A stretch of 64,000 bases of DNA. Source: Mesorhizobium sp. C432A (GTDB taxonomy: Bacteria > Pseudomonadota > Alphaproteobacteria > Rhizobiales > Rhizobiaceae). How positions within the stretch are numbered: the first letter of the stretch is position 1; each line of letters begins with the position of its first letter. The stretch is from positions 4,257,001 through 4,321,000 of the forward strand of contig NZ_CP100470.1 of the NCBI RefSeq assembly GCF_030323145.1. The letters are read 5' to 3'. The translations under genes were made by a program, and so were the position numbers. This document shows, piece by piece, positions 53,692 to 63,911 of this stretch. The notes below the pieces were generated by a model. That model did not search any database, was not told where the DNA came from, and worked only from the letters and a program-made list of their open reading frames with translations.

Positions 53692-54743
53692 TCTTCGAAC
53701 GCATCGCTCCCGAGCAGCACGACACGCTGGACGGTGTACCGGAGCCGTCCGAGACGCTGCGCCTGGTCGGCCATGAGCAGGCGGCCGCGATGCTCGCTGC
53801 CGCCTATCGCTCGGGAAAACTGCCGCATGCGGTGATCTTTGCCGGGCCGATCGGCATCGGCAAGGCGACGCTTGCCTTTCACCTGGCGCACCATCTGTTG
53901 AAGCATCCGGCCTTCGACCAGGCGCCGGATGTGTTTGCCGTTCCCGATCCGGCCTCATCGCTGTTTCGCCAGATCGCCACCGGGGCGCATCCCGGCGTGC
54001 TGCATCTGACCAGGCCGCTGAACGACAAGACCAAGAGCTTCAAGACGGTCGTCACCGTCGACGAGATCCGCAAGGTCAACCGCTTCCTGTCGCTGACCTC
54101 GCATGACGGCAGCTACCGGGTGGTGATCGTCGATCCGGCCGACGACATGAACACCAACGCCGCCAATGCCTTGCTGAAGAACCTCGAGGAGCCGCCGAGC
54201 CGCACGCTGTTCATCCTCATCGTGCATGCGCCGGGCAGCCTTTTGCCGACCATCCGTTCGCGCTGCCAGATGGTGCGGCTGACGCCGCTCGATGCCGGCA
54301 GCCTGATGAGTGTTCTGGAGACCGTCGAGCCGCCGCCACCTTCCGATCCTGCTGCGCGCGCGGCACTGGCGGAACGGGCAGGGGGCAGCGCCCGCAATGC
54401 GATCCTTCTGACCCAATATGGCGGGCTGGAGATTGCCGGCACCCTCGACGCCCTGGTCACGTCGGGCAAGAGCGACATCGCCGGCGCCTATCGCCTTGCC
54501 GAGGCCGTCGCCGGCCGCGACCAGGCGATCCAGTTCGACATCTTCAACCGCCGCGCGCTCGATCTGCTCTCCACCGGCGCCAGTGAAGCCGCGCTGGCTG
54601 GGGATCTCGCGCGGGCGAAAACGCTGTCCGACACTTGGCACGAGGCGCTGAACGCCATATCTGAGACCGATACCTACAATCTTGACAAGAAGCAGCACGC
54701 CTTGACCATGATCGACCGCCTGAATTCCGCAATGCGAATGTGA
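53688..54743 (+). CDS. holB: DNA polymerase III subunit delta prime
   Basis: 351 residues, AAA+ clamp-loader subunit. P-loop-like [19 protein letters not shown] near residue 45, [37 protein letters not shown] (Walker B and sensor part) and [11 protein letters not shown]. With tau/gamma and delta it loads the sliding clamp. ATG overlaps the tmk stop; such tmk-holB coupling is common in bacteria and supports both calls. Confidence 0.95.
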
Positions 54744-54833
54744 CCGGTTTCGGCATTGGGGCGGGATGGCAATCGCCGTCTCGATGCGATATCCACCGCT
54801 CACATTCATTCGGCCATTCATGACGGTTAATTC

Positions 54834-56384
54834 ATGTCACGCGACACATTCTACATCACGACACCAATTTTCTATCCGAACGGCAAGCCGCATATCGGCC
54901 ACGCCTATACGGTCATCGCGACCGACGCGCTGGCCCGCTTCCAGCGCCTGGACGGCAAGGACGTGCTCTTCCTCACCGGCACTGACGAACACGGCCTCAA
55001 GATGCAGCAGACGGCCGAGAAGGAAGGCATAACGCCACTCGCGCTTGCCGACCGCAACTCGGCGATCTTCCGTTCGATGACAGAGGTCCTGGGCGGCTCG
55101 AATGATGATTACATCCGCACGACGGAACCACGCCACTACGAGTCGTGCCAGGCGATCTGGAAGGCGATGGCGGCCAATGGCGACATCTATCTCGACCGCT
55201 ACAGTGGCTGGTATTCGGTCCGCCAGGAAGCCTATTTCGAAGAGAGCGAAACCACGCTCGGCGACGACGGCGTGCGCCGCGAGCCGCTTGGCTCGCCGGT
55301 CGAATGGAATGAGGAGGAAAGCTACTTCTTCAGGCTTTCCGCCTATCAGGACAAATTGCTTGCGCTGTACGAAAGCCAGCCCGATTTCGTCGGTCCGGCC
55401 GAGCGCCGAAATGAGGTGATGAGCTTCGTCAGGTCCGGCCTCAAGGACATCTCGGTCTCGCGCACGACCTTCAATTGGGGCGTGCCGGTGCCGGGCGACG
55501 ACAAGCATGTGATGTATGTCTGGGTCGATGCCCTGACCAACTACATCACCGCTGCCGGCTATCCCGACACCAAGGCCGAGCAATGGCGCTACTGGCCGGC
55601 CACGCACATTATCGGCAAGGACATCGTCCGCTTCCATGCCGTCTACTGGCCGGCTTTCCTGATGTCGGCCGGCATCGAACTGCCGAAGCGCGTCTTCGCG
55701 CATGGCTTCCTGTTCAACCGCGGCGAGAAAATGTCGAAGTCGGTCGGCAATGTCGTAGACCCCTTCACCATGGTCGAGCATTACGGCCTCGACCAAGTGC
55801 GCTATTTCTTCTTGCGTGAGGTGCCATTCGGCCAGGACGGCAGCTACAGCCATGACGCGATCGTCAACCGCACAAATGCCGATCTCGCCAACGGTCTCGG
55901 CAATCTGGCGCAGCGCTCGCTGTCGATGATCGCCAAGAACTGCGGCGGCGTGGTGCCGCATCGCGGCGAGCTGACCGAAGCCGACAGCGCGATCCTCGAC
56001 CAGGCGGTGGAAGCGCTGGGTACCGCGCGCCAGGCGATGTCGGAACAGGGCATCCATCTCGCGTTGGCGGCGATCTTCGGCGTTGTGGCGGAAGCGGATC
56101 GCTACTTCGCCTCGCAGGCGCCCTGGGCGCTGAAGAAGACCGATCCGGCGCGCATGGAAACAGTGCTGTGGACGACCGCCGAACTGGTGCGGCGCGTGGC
56201 ATTGCTGTGCCAGCCCTACATTCCGGGGTCGGCCGGCAAGCTGCTGGACCTGCTGGCGGTGCCGGCGGACAAGCGTGACTTCGCGCATGTCCATGCCGAC
56301 TATGCGCTGGTGCCCGGCACGGCGCTGCCCGCGCCGGAGGGCGTGTTTCCGCGTTATGTCGAAAACCCTGAGGCGAGCGCCTGA
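54834..56384 (+). CDS. metG: Methionyl-tRNA synthetase
   Basis: 516 residues, class I synthetase. HIGH signature in [11 protein letters not shown] and KMSKS in [10 protein letters not shown]; the Rossmann fold ends near 330 and an anticodon-binding helical domain follows. There is no zinc-knuckle cysteine set and no C-terminal dimerisation domain, which fits the shorter MetG2-like type frequent in alphaproteobacteria. It charges initiator and elongator tRNA-Met. The stop overlaps the tatD start by one base. Confidence 0.97.
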   Translation: MSRDTFYITTPIFYPNGKPHIGHAYTVIATDALARFQRLDGKDVLFLTGTDEHGLKMQQTAEKEGITPLALADRNSAIFRSMTEVLGGSNDDYIRTTEPRHYESCQAIWKAMAANGDIYLDRYSGWYSVRQEAYFEESETTLGDDGVRREPLGSPVEWNEEESYFFRLSAYQDKLLALYESQPDFVGPAERRNEVMSFVRSGLKDISVSRTTFNWGVPVPGDDKHVMYVWVDALTNYITAAGYPDTKAEQWRYWPATHIIGKDIVRFHAVYWPAFLMSAGIELPKRVFAHGFLFNRGEKMSKSVGNVVDPFTMVEHYGLDQVRYFFLREVPFGQDGSYSHDAIVNRTNADLANGLGNLAQRSLSMIAKNCGGVVPHRGELTEADSAILDQAVEALGTARQAMSEQGIHLALAAIFGVVAEADRYFASQAPWALKKTDPARMETVLWTTAELVRRVALLCQPYIPGSAGKLLDLLAVPADKRDFAHVHADYALVPGTALPAPEGVFPRYVENPEASA

Positions 56385-57172
56385 TGCTCGTCGACAGCCA
56401 TTGCCATCTCGACTTTCCGGATTTCACCGAGGAGCGGGCGGCCATCGTCGCCCGCGCCAAGGCTGCCGGTATAGGTCACATGGTGACCATCTCGACGCGC
56501 GTGAAGCGGTTTGCGCAAGTGCTTGAGATTGCCGAGAGTTTCGACGAAATCTATTGCTCGGTCGGCACTCATCCTCACAATGCCGGCGAAGAGCTGGATG
56601 TGACGGCTGAGGACCTTGTGCGCCTGTCCGCGCACCCGAAGGTGGTGGCGATCGGCGAGGCCGGGCTCGACTATTTTTACGACAAGGCGCCACGCGATGC
56701 GCAGGCGCAGGGTTTTCGCACTCATATAGCAGCTGCGCGCGAGACCGGGCTGCCGCTGGTGATCCATTCGCGCGATGCCGATGACGACATGGCTGCCATC
56801 CTCGAAGACGAAACAGGGAAGGGCGCCTTCCCCTTCATCCTGCATTGTTTTTCGTCGGGGCGACGGCTGGCAGAGGTCGGCGTGGCGCTTGGTGGCTATG
56901 TGTCCTTCTCGGGCATACTGACCTTCAAGAACTCCGCCGATTTACGCGCCATCGCAGCCGATGTGCCGCATGACCGGCTGCTGGTCGAGACCGACGCACC
57001 GTATCTGGCGCCGGTGCCGTTCCGCGGCAAACGCAACGAGCCGGCCTATATCGCGCATACAGCCAAGGTGCTGGCGGAGACGGTCGGCGTTGGCGAAGCC
57101 GAGATCGCGACGCTGACGACGGCGAACTTCTTCCGGCTGTTCGGCAAGATGCCGCGGCCCGCCGGGCTCTGA
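56384..57172 (+). CDS. TatD family hydrolase
   Basis: 262 residues, metal-dependent TIM barrel. VDSHCHLDF holds the first two His ligands, IGEAGLDYFYD the Glu, VIHSRDAD and LHCFSSG the later His, and LLVETDAPYLAP the Asp. TatD proteins act as 3'-5' exonucleases or D-aminoacyl-tRNA-type deacylases in different organisms; the exact role here is open. It follows metG with a TGATG overlap and precedes an MBL hydrolase by three bases. Confidence 0.94.
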   Translation: MLVDSHCHLDFPDFTEERAAIVARAKAAGIGHMVTISTRVKRFAQVLEIAESFDEIYCSVGTHPHNAGEELDVTAEDLVRLSAHPKVVAIGEAGLDYFYDKAPRDAQAQGFRTHIAAARETGLPLVIHSRDADDDMAAILEDETGKGAFPFILHCFSSGRRLAEVGVALGGYVSFSGILTFKNSADLRAIAADVPHDRLLVETDAPYLAPVPFRGKRNEPAYIAHTAKVLAETVGVGEAEIATLTTANFFRLFGKMPRPAGL

Positions 57173-57175
57173 CGC

Positions 57176-57985
57176 ATGAGCGACCGGCTGCGCCTCACCA
57201 TCCTCGGCTGCGGCTCGTCACCTGGCACGCCGCGCATCACCGGCGATTGGGGCAATTGCGACCCGGCCAATCCGAAAAACCGGCGTACACGCTCAGCCGC
57301 GCTCGTCGAGCGGATAGCAGCCAACGGCGCCAGAACCACGGTCGTCATCGACACCGGGCCTGATTTCCGTGAGCAGATGCTGATGGCGGCGGTCCGGCGC
57401 ATCGACGCCGTCGTCTATACGCATCCGCACGCCGACCACATCCACGGCATCGACGATCTGCGCGGCTACGTGCTGGAGCAGCGCCATTTGATCGATGTCC
57501 ATGCCGACCAGCCGACCATGCTCAGGCTGCGCGAAGCGTTCGGCTATTGCTTCGAGACGCCGCTTGGCAGTTCCTATCCGCCGATCGTCAGGCCGCACAT
57601 CATCGATCACGCAAGGGCGGTGACGATCGAAGGCGAGGGCGGTGCCCTCACCCTCGAGCCGCTGCCGCAGATCCATGGCGACATCATTTCGCTCGGCTTC
57701 CGCATCGGCGGGCTGGCCTACTGCCCCGATATAAGCGACTTCCCGGATACCACCGCCGAGCGGCTGCGCGGCCTGGAAATGCTGGTCATCGATGCCTTGC
57801 AGTACCATACCCATCCCAGTCATCTGTCGCTCGGTCAGGCGCTTGGCTGGATTGAAAAACTGGCGCCGAAACAGGCCGTGCTGACGCATATGCATGTGCC
57901 GCTCGACTATGCCACGGTGAAGGCCGAGGTGCCGGCCAACGTCACTCCGGCCTATGACGGCATGGTGATCGAAATTCCTTTATGA
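57176..57985 (+). CDS. MBL-fold hydrolase (PhnP-like)
   Basis: 269 residues, metallo-beta-lactamase fold. Start CGSSPGTPRI, metal motif THPHADHIHGIDD, later His in PQIHGDIIS, Asp in YCPDISDFPDTT and closing LTHMHVPLDY. The pattern is that of the PhnP/RNase Z-like phosphodiesterase branch. In rhizobia and related genomes it commonly follows metG-tatD, as here, so it may act in nucleotide or tRNA metabolism; this is inferred from position. Confidence 0.9.
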   Translation: MSDRLRLTILGCGSSPGTPRITGDWGNCDPANPKNRRTRSAALVERIAANGARTTVVIDTGPDFREQMLMAAVRRIDAVVYTHPHADHIHGIDDLRGYVLEQRHLIDVHADQPTMLRLREAFGYCFETPLGSSYPPIVRPHIIDHARAVTIEGEGGALTLEPLPQIHGDIISLGFRIGGLAYCPDISDFPDTTAERLRGLEMLVIDALQYHTHPSHLSLGQALGWIEKLAPKQAVLTHMHVPLDYATVKAEVPANVTPAYDGMVIEIPL

Positions 57986-58008
57986 GACAGCATGATACGA
58001 GCAGATCT

Positions 58009-58770
58009 TTATAAGGACGTTCGGTTCTTCGGCGCGAAGATCAGCAGCGTTCCAATCCGCTCATAGCCCATGCGGGGATAAAGCAGCGCTCCGGCACGCG
58101 TCGCCAACAGCATCGAGCACCGCGACGCATGCGCTTTGTCGTCATGCAGCATTTTGGCCATCAGCGCCTGGCCGATGCCTCGACGCCGGTACGAAGGCTC
58201 GACAAACATTGCCGAGCACCATGTGGCGCCGATGGCGTCTATGCTGCGCACACGCCCGACGATGGCGTCGCCATCGAGCGCCACATACTGGCGAAACGGC
58301 GCATCGTCGCCGAGTTGATCGTCTGGAAGTGGCCGCCTGCGTATGACCTTTCCCAGTTGTGCAGCGCGTTCAGCCGTCCTCACGCGTTCGATAGAGACGA
58401 TTACTGGCGGGTCTGGAATTTGGCGCAGCGACTGGACGAAAAAGCCTTCCGTCCGCAGCAGCCGGTAGCCGAGCGCCTTGTAGGCAGTTCGCGTCGGTTC
58501 GTCCGGGCCGTCATTCGCGATCACGACCGAAACGGCAAAGCTTGGCCGCGCATGCTGCCGCACGATGGCATCGGCTTCCTCGGCGGCGACGTCATGGACG
58601 ATCCATTCTTCGCCACGGTAGTCGCGTGCATTCTTGCGCTCGGCATCGCGCATCAGCCACAAGGGTCCGACGCGGCTGGCCTCGTAGGGAAAGGAACGGC
58701 TCTTGTCGGTGCTGAAGCCGTGCACGAACACTTCGATCGCCGCTTCGATGTCACGCTTTGCTGTCGTCAT
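58009..58770 (-). CDS. GNAT family N-acetyltransferase
   Basis: About 253 residues. The C-terminal half is a GNAT domain: ATWCSAMFVEPSYRRRGIGQALMAKML contains the acetyl-CoA site (R-R-G-I-G-Q) and LLATRAGALLYPRMGYERIG closes the fold. The N-terminal half (about 1-115) looks like a degenerate second GNAT-like domain, with DYRGEEWIVHD and TAYKALGYRLLRTEGFF. Acceptor unknown. ATG 58770 is chosen; a GTG six bases earlier is possible. It is convergent with the MBL hydrolase gene. Confidence 0.85.
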   Translation of the reverse strand: MTTAKRDIEAAIEVFVHGFSTDKSRSFPYEASRVGPLWLMRDAERKNARDYRGEEWIVHDVAAEEADAIVRQHARPSFAVSVVIANDGPDEPTRTAYKALGYRLLRTEGFFVQSLRQIPDPPVIVSIERVRTAERAAQLGKVIRRRPLPDDQLGDDAPFRQYVALDGDAIVGRVRSIDAIGATWCSAMFVEPSYRRRGIGQALMAKMLHDDKAHASRCSMLLATRAGALLYPRMGYERIGTLLIFAPKNRTSL

Positions 58771-59110
58771 CGACACAGCGTAGCGTTGGCCATCGGCTCA
58801 AGGCAACACGCGTCGATCATGCCAAACCCGTGAAAATCGCAGCAATTTCCAGCTTCAGTCTAATGCACAAGTTCCATAATCTATCTTATGCGACTTTCAT
58901 ATGTGGCTGCTGCTTCCATTACGGACGTGCCAATATACGCCCTGCTGACTGAGATGCGGGCCGGCGGCTCTGATTGCTTGGCGGGAGGAACGTTGACGAA
59001 GCAGTGGCGAAATGAGTTGGCGTGGTCTTCATTTCTCAAGGGATGGCGCCTTTCGCAAAGGCCTCGACTTCCTGCTCGACCGGCCCGCGCCGGGATAACG
59101 AACAGGAGCG
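58771..59110. other. Intergenic region without clear genes
   Basis: About 340 bases, more A+T-rich at 58840-58930. A frame at 58888-59142 could encode 84 residues but it has no ribosome site and no recognisable domain, and its second half runs through what would be a 3' flank. I see no RNA gene or palindrome. Confidence 0.4.
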
Positions 59111-59440
59111 TCATCCCGAAAAGCTTTCCAGGAGGCCGCTGAAGGCTGCTGCGATTGCAACAAGATGGAAGACGCCAAGGGCCAGCCATCTGGAGCCGCC
59201 GGCGCCCGCAACAAATGCCCCATAGGCAGGAAACTGCAGCGCAGCCAATCCGATGGAAAGGCTGGTGATCGTTGTGTTGGTCAAAAGCGTTGCCAGCATG
59301 GGGACCGGATAGAGAAGTCGCGCCAGCACATAGTCGCCATGCCCGGCCCCGGCCGAATAGAGCGCCAGGAAAAAGGCGACCGGCGTGACGCCGAGGCCGA
59401 CAAGGAACCCTGCCCGCGAGGAGAATTTTGGCGACGTCAT
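59111..59440 (-). CDS. Small integral membrane protein
   Basis: 109 residues with three membrane helices (about 10-30, 38-62, 66-105): [35 protein letters not shown] and [16 protein letters not shown]. No family recognised. Its ATG overlaps the stop of the EF-G remnant (ATGA), so it depends on translation of that frame or is served by a site inside it. That coupling is unusual because the upstream partner is only a piece of an elongation factor. Confidence 0.65.
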   Translation of the reverse strand: MTSPKFSSRAGFLVGLGVTPVAFFLALYSAGAGHGDYVLARLLYPVPMLATLLTNTTITSLSIGLAALQFPAYGAFVAGAGGSRWLALGVFHLVAIAAAFSGLLESFSG

Positions 59441-60333
59441 CTGGCCATGGCCATGGCGGCCGGTGGGTCGCCGCCGGGTGGCAGTGGTACGGGAGCGTAT
59501 CCGGAATAGTCGGCGCGCAGGCGTGCCAGTCCGTTCGAACAGGACCGGAGCGCATCCTCCAGCATGAACATGTTCGCGAGCGGCATTGTCGCTTTGACAA
59601 CGACGACCACGCCGCTGATTTCCCGACTCCGGATCAGGCCCCGGCGGCTGTGCAGTTCGGCGATGATTTTGTCGACATAGGCCGCCGACGTGTTCACCTC
59701 GACTTGCATGATCGGCTCGAAGAGCTGCACGCCCAGCTTGGGAGCGGCTTCACGGAAGCAGGCTCGGCCGGCGATCTCGAAAGTCAGGGGCGAGGAATCA
59801 GTATCGTGATACGCGCCGTCGATCAGCGTTGCCTTCACGCCAAGCATCGGGAAGCCAGCAAACGGGCCTGAAGACAGAATGTTCCGCAGCCCCTTTTCGA
59901 CGCCCGCAACATATTCGTTCGGAAGCGCACCGTCGGCGACCTTGGACCCGAAGACGAAGTCCCAGCTACCGCCATTCGGCTCGAACGCAATCTTGACGCG
60001 GGCGAACTGACCCGTACCACCGGACTGCTTATTGTGCGTGTAGTCCTGCTCGTGCTTACGGGTGATCGTCTCGCGATACGCTACCTTGGGCGCGCCGACA
60101 TTCACCTCAATGCGAGACTCGCGGCGCAGGTGGTCGATGACTATGTCGAGGTGGAGTTCGTCCCTGCCGGCGACGATCGTCTGGCCCGATTCCGCATCCT
60201 GCTTGACGTGCAACCAGGGATCCTCGTCCGCCAGCTTCGACAAGGCAGTAGCTAGCTTCTCCTGATCCGCCCGCGACTTCGGCTCGATCGCGATTTGCAG
60301 CAGAGGCCAGGGCGCGGCAGACTTTTCTATCAT
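59437..60333 (-). pseudogene. EF-G-like fragment, domains III-V only
   Basis: 298 codons corresponding to the C-terminal part of elongation factor G. Domain [23 protein letters not shown] and [18 protein letters not shown]. Domain [17 protein letters not shown] and [26 protein letters not shown]. Domain [13 protein letters not shown] and [10 protein letters not shown]. The GTPase domain and domain II, about 400 residues, are absent: the sequence just upstream is non-coding and then another gene. It cannot act as a translocase. It is free of stops and still coupled to a small membrane protein, so a domesticated use is possible, though a remnant of a paralogue is simpler. Confidence 0.82.
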
Positions 60334-60377
60334 GACGCCATGGTTGCAGATCGATCCGATGATCGCAACGGAGGGGT

Positions 60378-61280
60378 CTACGCCCGGCCGGCCGCCCTGC
60401 CCGTCCCTTTCGCTTCCTGACTGTGGACGCGCGCCAGGAAATCGCGCACCAGCGGAAGTGCCTCATCGAAATGCGTTTCGAGCAACCAGTGGCCGGCGCC
60501 ATCGATCAGATGAAGCTCCGCTTCCCGCAAATCGCGCTGGTAGGCATGCGCCGATTGTGCCGGCATGTAACCATCCTCGGGGCCCCAGACGATGAGCGTT
60601 TGCGGTTGGTGCTCGCGCAGATAGCTCTGATAGCGCGGGAACCAGCCGAGGTTCGCCTCCAGCTTCTCCATCAGGCCGACCGCGAGCCGCCGGCGGATCG
60701 GCGTGTCCATCAAAGGCCAGTGGAGTTTCCAAAGATCGGGAGGCACGCGCTCGGCTACAGCGTAATCCACCTCTCCGACAAACTCGTGCCGGAACCCCTC
60801 CTCGCTCACCGCCTCTTCCAACGGCCGGTGCTTTTCGGGCGTCTTTTCCGTCCAATAGGCTTTTATCCCAGCGTATTTCGGCCCGAGAACATCCTCGTAT
60901 ATATCGCCGTTCTGGATGATGAGTGCCGCGATGCGCTCGGGATGTGCGATGGCGTGGCGCAGTCCGATCTGTGAGCCATAATCGTGCAGCCAGAGAGCAT
61001 AGCGCGACGTGCCGAGCGCATCGGCGAAAGCTGTCAGAAACCCGGCATAGGCATCGAAATCATAGCCAAAAACCGACATTTCGGGCGTGGCGCTGTAGCC
61101 AAAGCCGGGAAAGTCCGGCGCGAATGTATGCCAGCGATCGGCAAGTGCCGGCATCAACCTTCGGAATTGATACGACGAGCACGGATAGCCGTGCGGCAGC
61201 AGGAGGACGGGAGCATCAGGCGGGCCGTCTTCGCGATAGAAGATGCTGTTTCCGTCAACGTCGATCCGGCGATGTTGCAA
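60378..61280 (-). CDS. Epoxide hydrolase/dehalogenase-like alpha/beta hydrolase
   Basis: About 300 residues. Oxyanion-hole motif [11 protein letters not shown] resembles the HGxP of epoxide hydrolases, and the nucleophile elbow [12 protein letters not shown] carries Asp, not Ser, as in epoxide hydrolases and haloalkane dehalogenases. The acid and base lie in WGPEDGYMP and GAGHWLLE. Substrate unknown. I chose the TTG at 61280 since AAGGAGG stands five bases before it; an upstream Leu/Met frame to 61679 crosses the DUF2066 gene. A basic tail, TGRAAGRA, ends it. Confidence 0.82.
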   Translation of the reverse strand: MQHRRIDVDGNSIFYREDGPPDAPVLLLPHGYPCSSYQFRRLMPALADRWHTFAPDFPGFGYSATPEMSVFGYDFDAYAGFLTAFADALGTSRYALWLHDYGSQIGLRHAIAHPERIAALIIQNGDIYEDVLGPKYAGIKAYWTEKTPEKHRPLEEAVSEEGFRHEFVGEVDYAVAERVPPDLWKLHWPLMDTPIRRRLAVGLMEKLEANLGWFPRYQSYLREHQPQTLIVWGPEDGYMPAQSAHAYQRDLREAELHLIDGAGHWLLETHFDEALPLVRDFLARVHSQEAKGTGRAAGRA

Positions 61281-61350
61281 CTCTACCTCCTTGCTCAAAG
61301 CTTGCCCGCCACTTTGTTTACGGCGCTCCGGCAAGAAGGTTCCCTTGAAG

Positions 61351-62184
61351 TCAGGGCGTGACGGCTTCCGGCTCTCCATTGCCCGACAGGATCTGCAGCG
61401 TTCCGCGCGTGGCGTTGCGGAACGCATCGTCGAAACTGACGCCACGTACCTGCCAGCGATACTCCTTATCCTTGAAGCTGAGCCGCCAGTCGCCGACCCA
61501 GCCCAGCGCTTCCTGGCGCCATACCAAAGTGCCGGCAAGCAGGGCGTCCCCATCCAGCGTGTTGGCCACGTCGGCGAGCGCGACGTCGGACGGCCGACGC
61601 AACTCCAGCGGCAAACCGGTCCGGTGCGCCGCGTCCGCCAGCGCAACGCGCATATCCGCAGCAAGCTCGCCGCCGCCATCGCGCACCAGCGTGAAGCCGT
61701 CGCCTTTCATCGGCCTTACATCCAGCAGTGCGACGATTTTTGGCCGCGGCACCGCCCACGGTTTGCGCCCGAGCGACGCCAGCAAGGCATCGATCTTGTC
61801 CGGGTCGAAATCGGCGGTGATGTAATGCGGCCGGTCATGGGTGCCCTGCTCGTCATGCGGCGGACGGTTGTTGAGCAGGTCGCGGTAGCCGACACCAGTG
61901 ACATAGTCGCTTGCGTGCCGACTCATGTCCGCAACACGCGGGTCGCCGATCAGCCGCGGGTCGCCGGAAACCTTGACCAGCACCTCTTCAAGGCACGGCG
62001 CCAGGCCCCAGGCCCGGTTCTCCTCGCCAGTGCCGCTGGTCACCGATTGCGCGCGGTAGAGGCTGGCGCGGTCGATGTCGGCGGCAGCGACCGGAAAGAC
62101 AATCAGCACAGCCAGCGCCGCTGCCACAAAGCCCAATTTCAAGCATCCAGGCACCCGCCGACCCTCCCGAACGGTCCGGAACAT
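61351..62184 (-). CDS. DUF2066 secreted protein
   Basis: 277 residues. A signal peptide or anchor (LGFVAAALAVLIVFPVAAAD) is followed by the DUF2066 domain: LYRAQSVTSGTGEENRAWGL, CLEEVLVKVSGDPRL, and a distant nucleotide-binding-like region FDPDKIDALLASLGRKPW. The family is widespread in proteobacteria, periplasmic and without assigned role. It is followed on the same strand by the epoxide-hydrolase-like gene after 70 bases and preceded by proC-like by 49. Confidence 0.82.
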   Translation of the reverse strand: MFRTVREGRRVPGCLKLGFVAAALAVLIVFPVAAADIDRASLYRAQSVTSGTGEENRAWGLAPCLEEVLVKVSGDPRLIGDPRVADMSRHASDYVTGVGYRDLLNNRPPHDEQGTHDRPHYITADFDPDKIDALLASLGRKPWAVPRPKIVALLDVRPMKGDGFTLVRDGGGELAADMRVALADAAHRTGLPLELRRPSDVALADVANTLDGDALLAGTLVWRQEALGWVGDWRLSFKDKEYRWQVRGVSFDDAFRNATRGTLQILSGNGEPEAVTP

Positions 62185-62233
62185 CCGTTGGAGCCATACT
62201 CCTGATCATCAGGGAATTTCAAGGTACCGCCCA

Positions 62234-63010
62234 TCAAGGCGTATCGCCGACGATGCGCCGGTGTACGCCGTCCAGGCTCTCGGTGAGCGCCTCGAACATG
62301 TTTCGCGCCGTGAGTTCGCGAAGAACCTGTTCGTTGATGCCGCCGCGCGTCGCATAGTCCTGCGCCAGATGCATGAAGTCGGCATCCGGCGACATATCAG
62401 GAGCGCATCCCAAGGCTTTGAAAAGCGAGGCGATGTAATCGCGCCCCTTCCCTTCCTCCACGCCATTCCTCTTGAGCCAGCTGTTAATCGTATCGAGATA
62501 TCTAAAGTAGCTGGCATAGGTTGCGGTGGCCACGCTCAACGCGTTGAATTCGGCTGGGTTCTCGACCTCGATCACTTTCCCCAGATTGCCGAACAAGGCA
62601 GCGACAGTGGCATCCGGCGGGCAGATGATCGTTGCCCCCAGCCGGTGGGCGATCATCGGCATGGGCAGCGCTTTCGTCACCTGGTGCGCGGGTGCGGTCA
62701 AGCGGGCAATCTCCTCGCGCGGCAGCGTGGCGATCAAGCTGATGAGGTGATGCTCGCGCCGAAACCGCAAACCCGGCAGGACGTCATGCGCAATTTGCGG
62801 CCGGACAGCCAGCATGACCAGGTCGCATTGATCGAGAACCGCCTGATTGTCATCAGCGATACGCACATCCGGATAACGGGCTGCCAGCTCTGCGGCGATC
62901 TCTTCATTGCGCGGCGACAGCAGCACGGAGACGGAGTTATCCGCGACGGATTTGAGCCCGCTGACAATGGCCGCTGTAAGGGCACCCGTGCCGATGAAGC
63001 CAAGTTTCAT
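62234..63010 (-). CDS. Pyrroline-5-carboxylate reductase-like protein
   Basis: 258 residues. N-terminal Rossmann domain KLGFIGTGALTAAIVSGL with NADP-binding SPRN, then VMLAVRPQ and the family stretch TKALPMPMIAHRLGATII in place of the ProC consensus (RxMPNTP...G...). The C-terminal dimer domain is present but shorter and without the clear DxxT/SGxxP pattern. So it may be a ProC paralogue with another imine substrate. Start at MKLGF. Confidence 0.78.
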   Translation of the reverse strand: MKLGFIGTGALTAAIVSGLKSVADNSVSVLLSPRNEEIAAELAARYPDVRIADDNQAVLDQCDLVMLAVRPQIAHDVLPGLRFRREHHLISLIATLPREEIARLTAPAHQVTKALPMPMIAHRLGATIICPPDATVAALFGNLGKVIEVENPAEFNALSVATATYASYFRYLDTINSWLKRNGVEEGKGRDYIASLFKALGCAPDMSPDADFMHLAQDYATRGGINEQVLRELTARNMFEALTESLDGVHRRIVGDTP

Positions 63011-63033
63011 CGCGCCTGTCTCTGGTTCATCGG

Positions 63034-63911
63034 TCACAGCGGCGCATGCTCGAGCCGTACCTGATAGCTCAGCACGCGCTTTTCACCGGGCGCGATCAGC
63101 ATCACGCCCGGCTTGTCCGCGAACTCGCCATCGAAATCCACGGGGCTGGCAAGCCCGTGCCAGGGTTCGATGCACAGGAACGGAGCGCCGCCCGGCTTCG
63201 ACCAGATGCCCAATTCCTTAAAACCCTGCCACGACATCTCGATCGCCGCACCGTTCGCGGCGGCATAGCGCACGCTGGTGCTGGCCGGCCGGTCGAGGAT
63301 CACGGCGTCTGCCTCGAACAGCTGTTCGGAAAGCGCCAGCGTTTTGCCTTCGATAGGCGTCGGCCGCGGTGCAGCCAGCACCAGGCCATCCTTCAGCCGG
63401 CGGATCGGCGCCGGCTCGTCCTGGGCAAAGGTCAGGTGGTAGTCTGTCTTGGCGAGCCCCGGCTGCAATGGCCAATTGAAAGCCGGATGTGCACCGATGG
63501 AGGCTGGCAGCGTCTCGTCGCCGGTGTTGGCAATCTCGAAGCTCACACCAAGTTCGCGACGCTCGAGGGTGTAGGTGATGGCAAGGCGAAAGGCGAACGG
63601 ATAGCGCGTGCGTGTATCGGCATCGTCGGTCAACACCAGCGTGCAGGATCGGGGGCTCGCGTCAGCCCACACAAATGGCTTGTCGCGGGCAAATCCGTGC
63701 TGCGTCAGGGGATAGACCCGGCCCCGATGGCGAAGCTGGTCCCCCTTCAGCCGGCCGACGATCGGAAACAGCACCGGCGAATGCCGCCGCCATTCCGGCC
63801 CGGCCTGCCACAAAAACTCCAGACCCTCGGCATTGCGCAAGGAGACGAGCTCGGCCCCTGCCCGACAATGGTTGCCGAGATGCCGTCGCCCTGAAGCGTC
63901 ACTTGTTCCAT
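63034..63911 (-). CDS. Aldose 1-epimerase-like protein, frame broken by one missing G
   Basis: About 292 residues after repair. ATG 63911 opens MEQVTLQGDGISATIVGQG and then leaves the frame; the expected AELVSLRNAEGLEFLWQ continues in the next frame. The run of four C at 63855-63858 (G4 on the coding strand) needs one more base. The rest is a galactose mutarotase-like beta-sandwich: PVLFPIVGRL, IGAHPAFNWP with the catalytic-type His, and ending FLCIEPWHGLAS. These YeaD/LacX-like proteins act on free or phosphorylated sugars; substrate unknown. A start at 63840 would lose the first strand. Confidence 0.8.

Noticed and set aside
58888..59142. 84-codon frame 3' of the small membrane protein gene
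   Set aside because: No ribosome site and Arg/Pro-rich second half; kept only as a note for the intergenic region.
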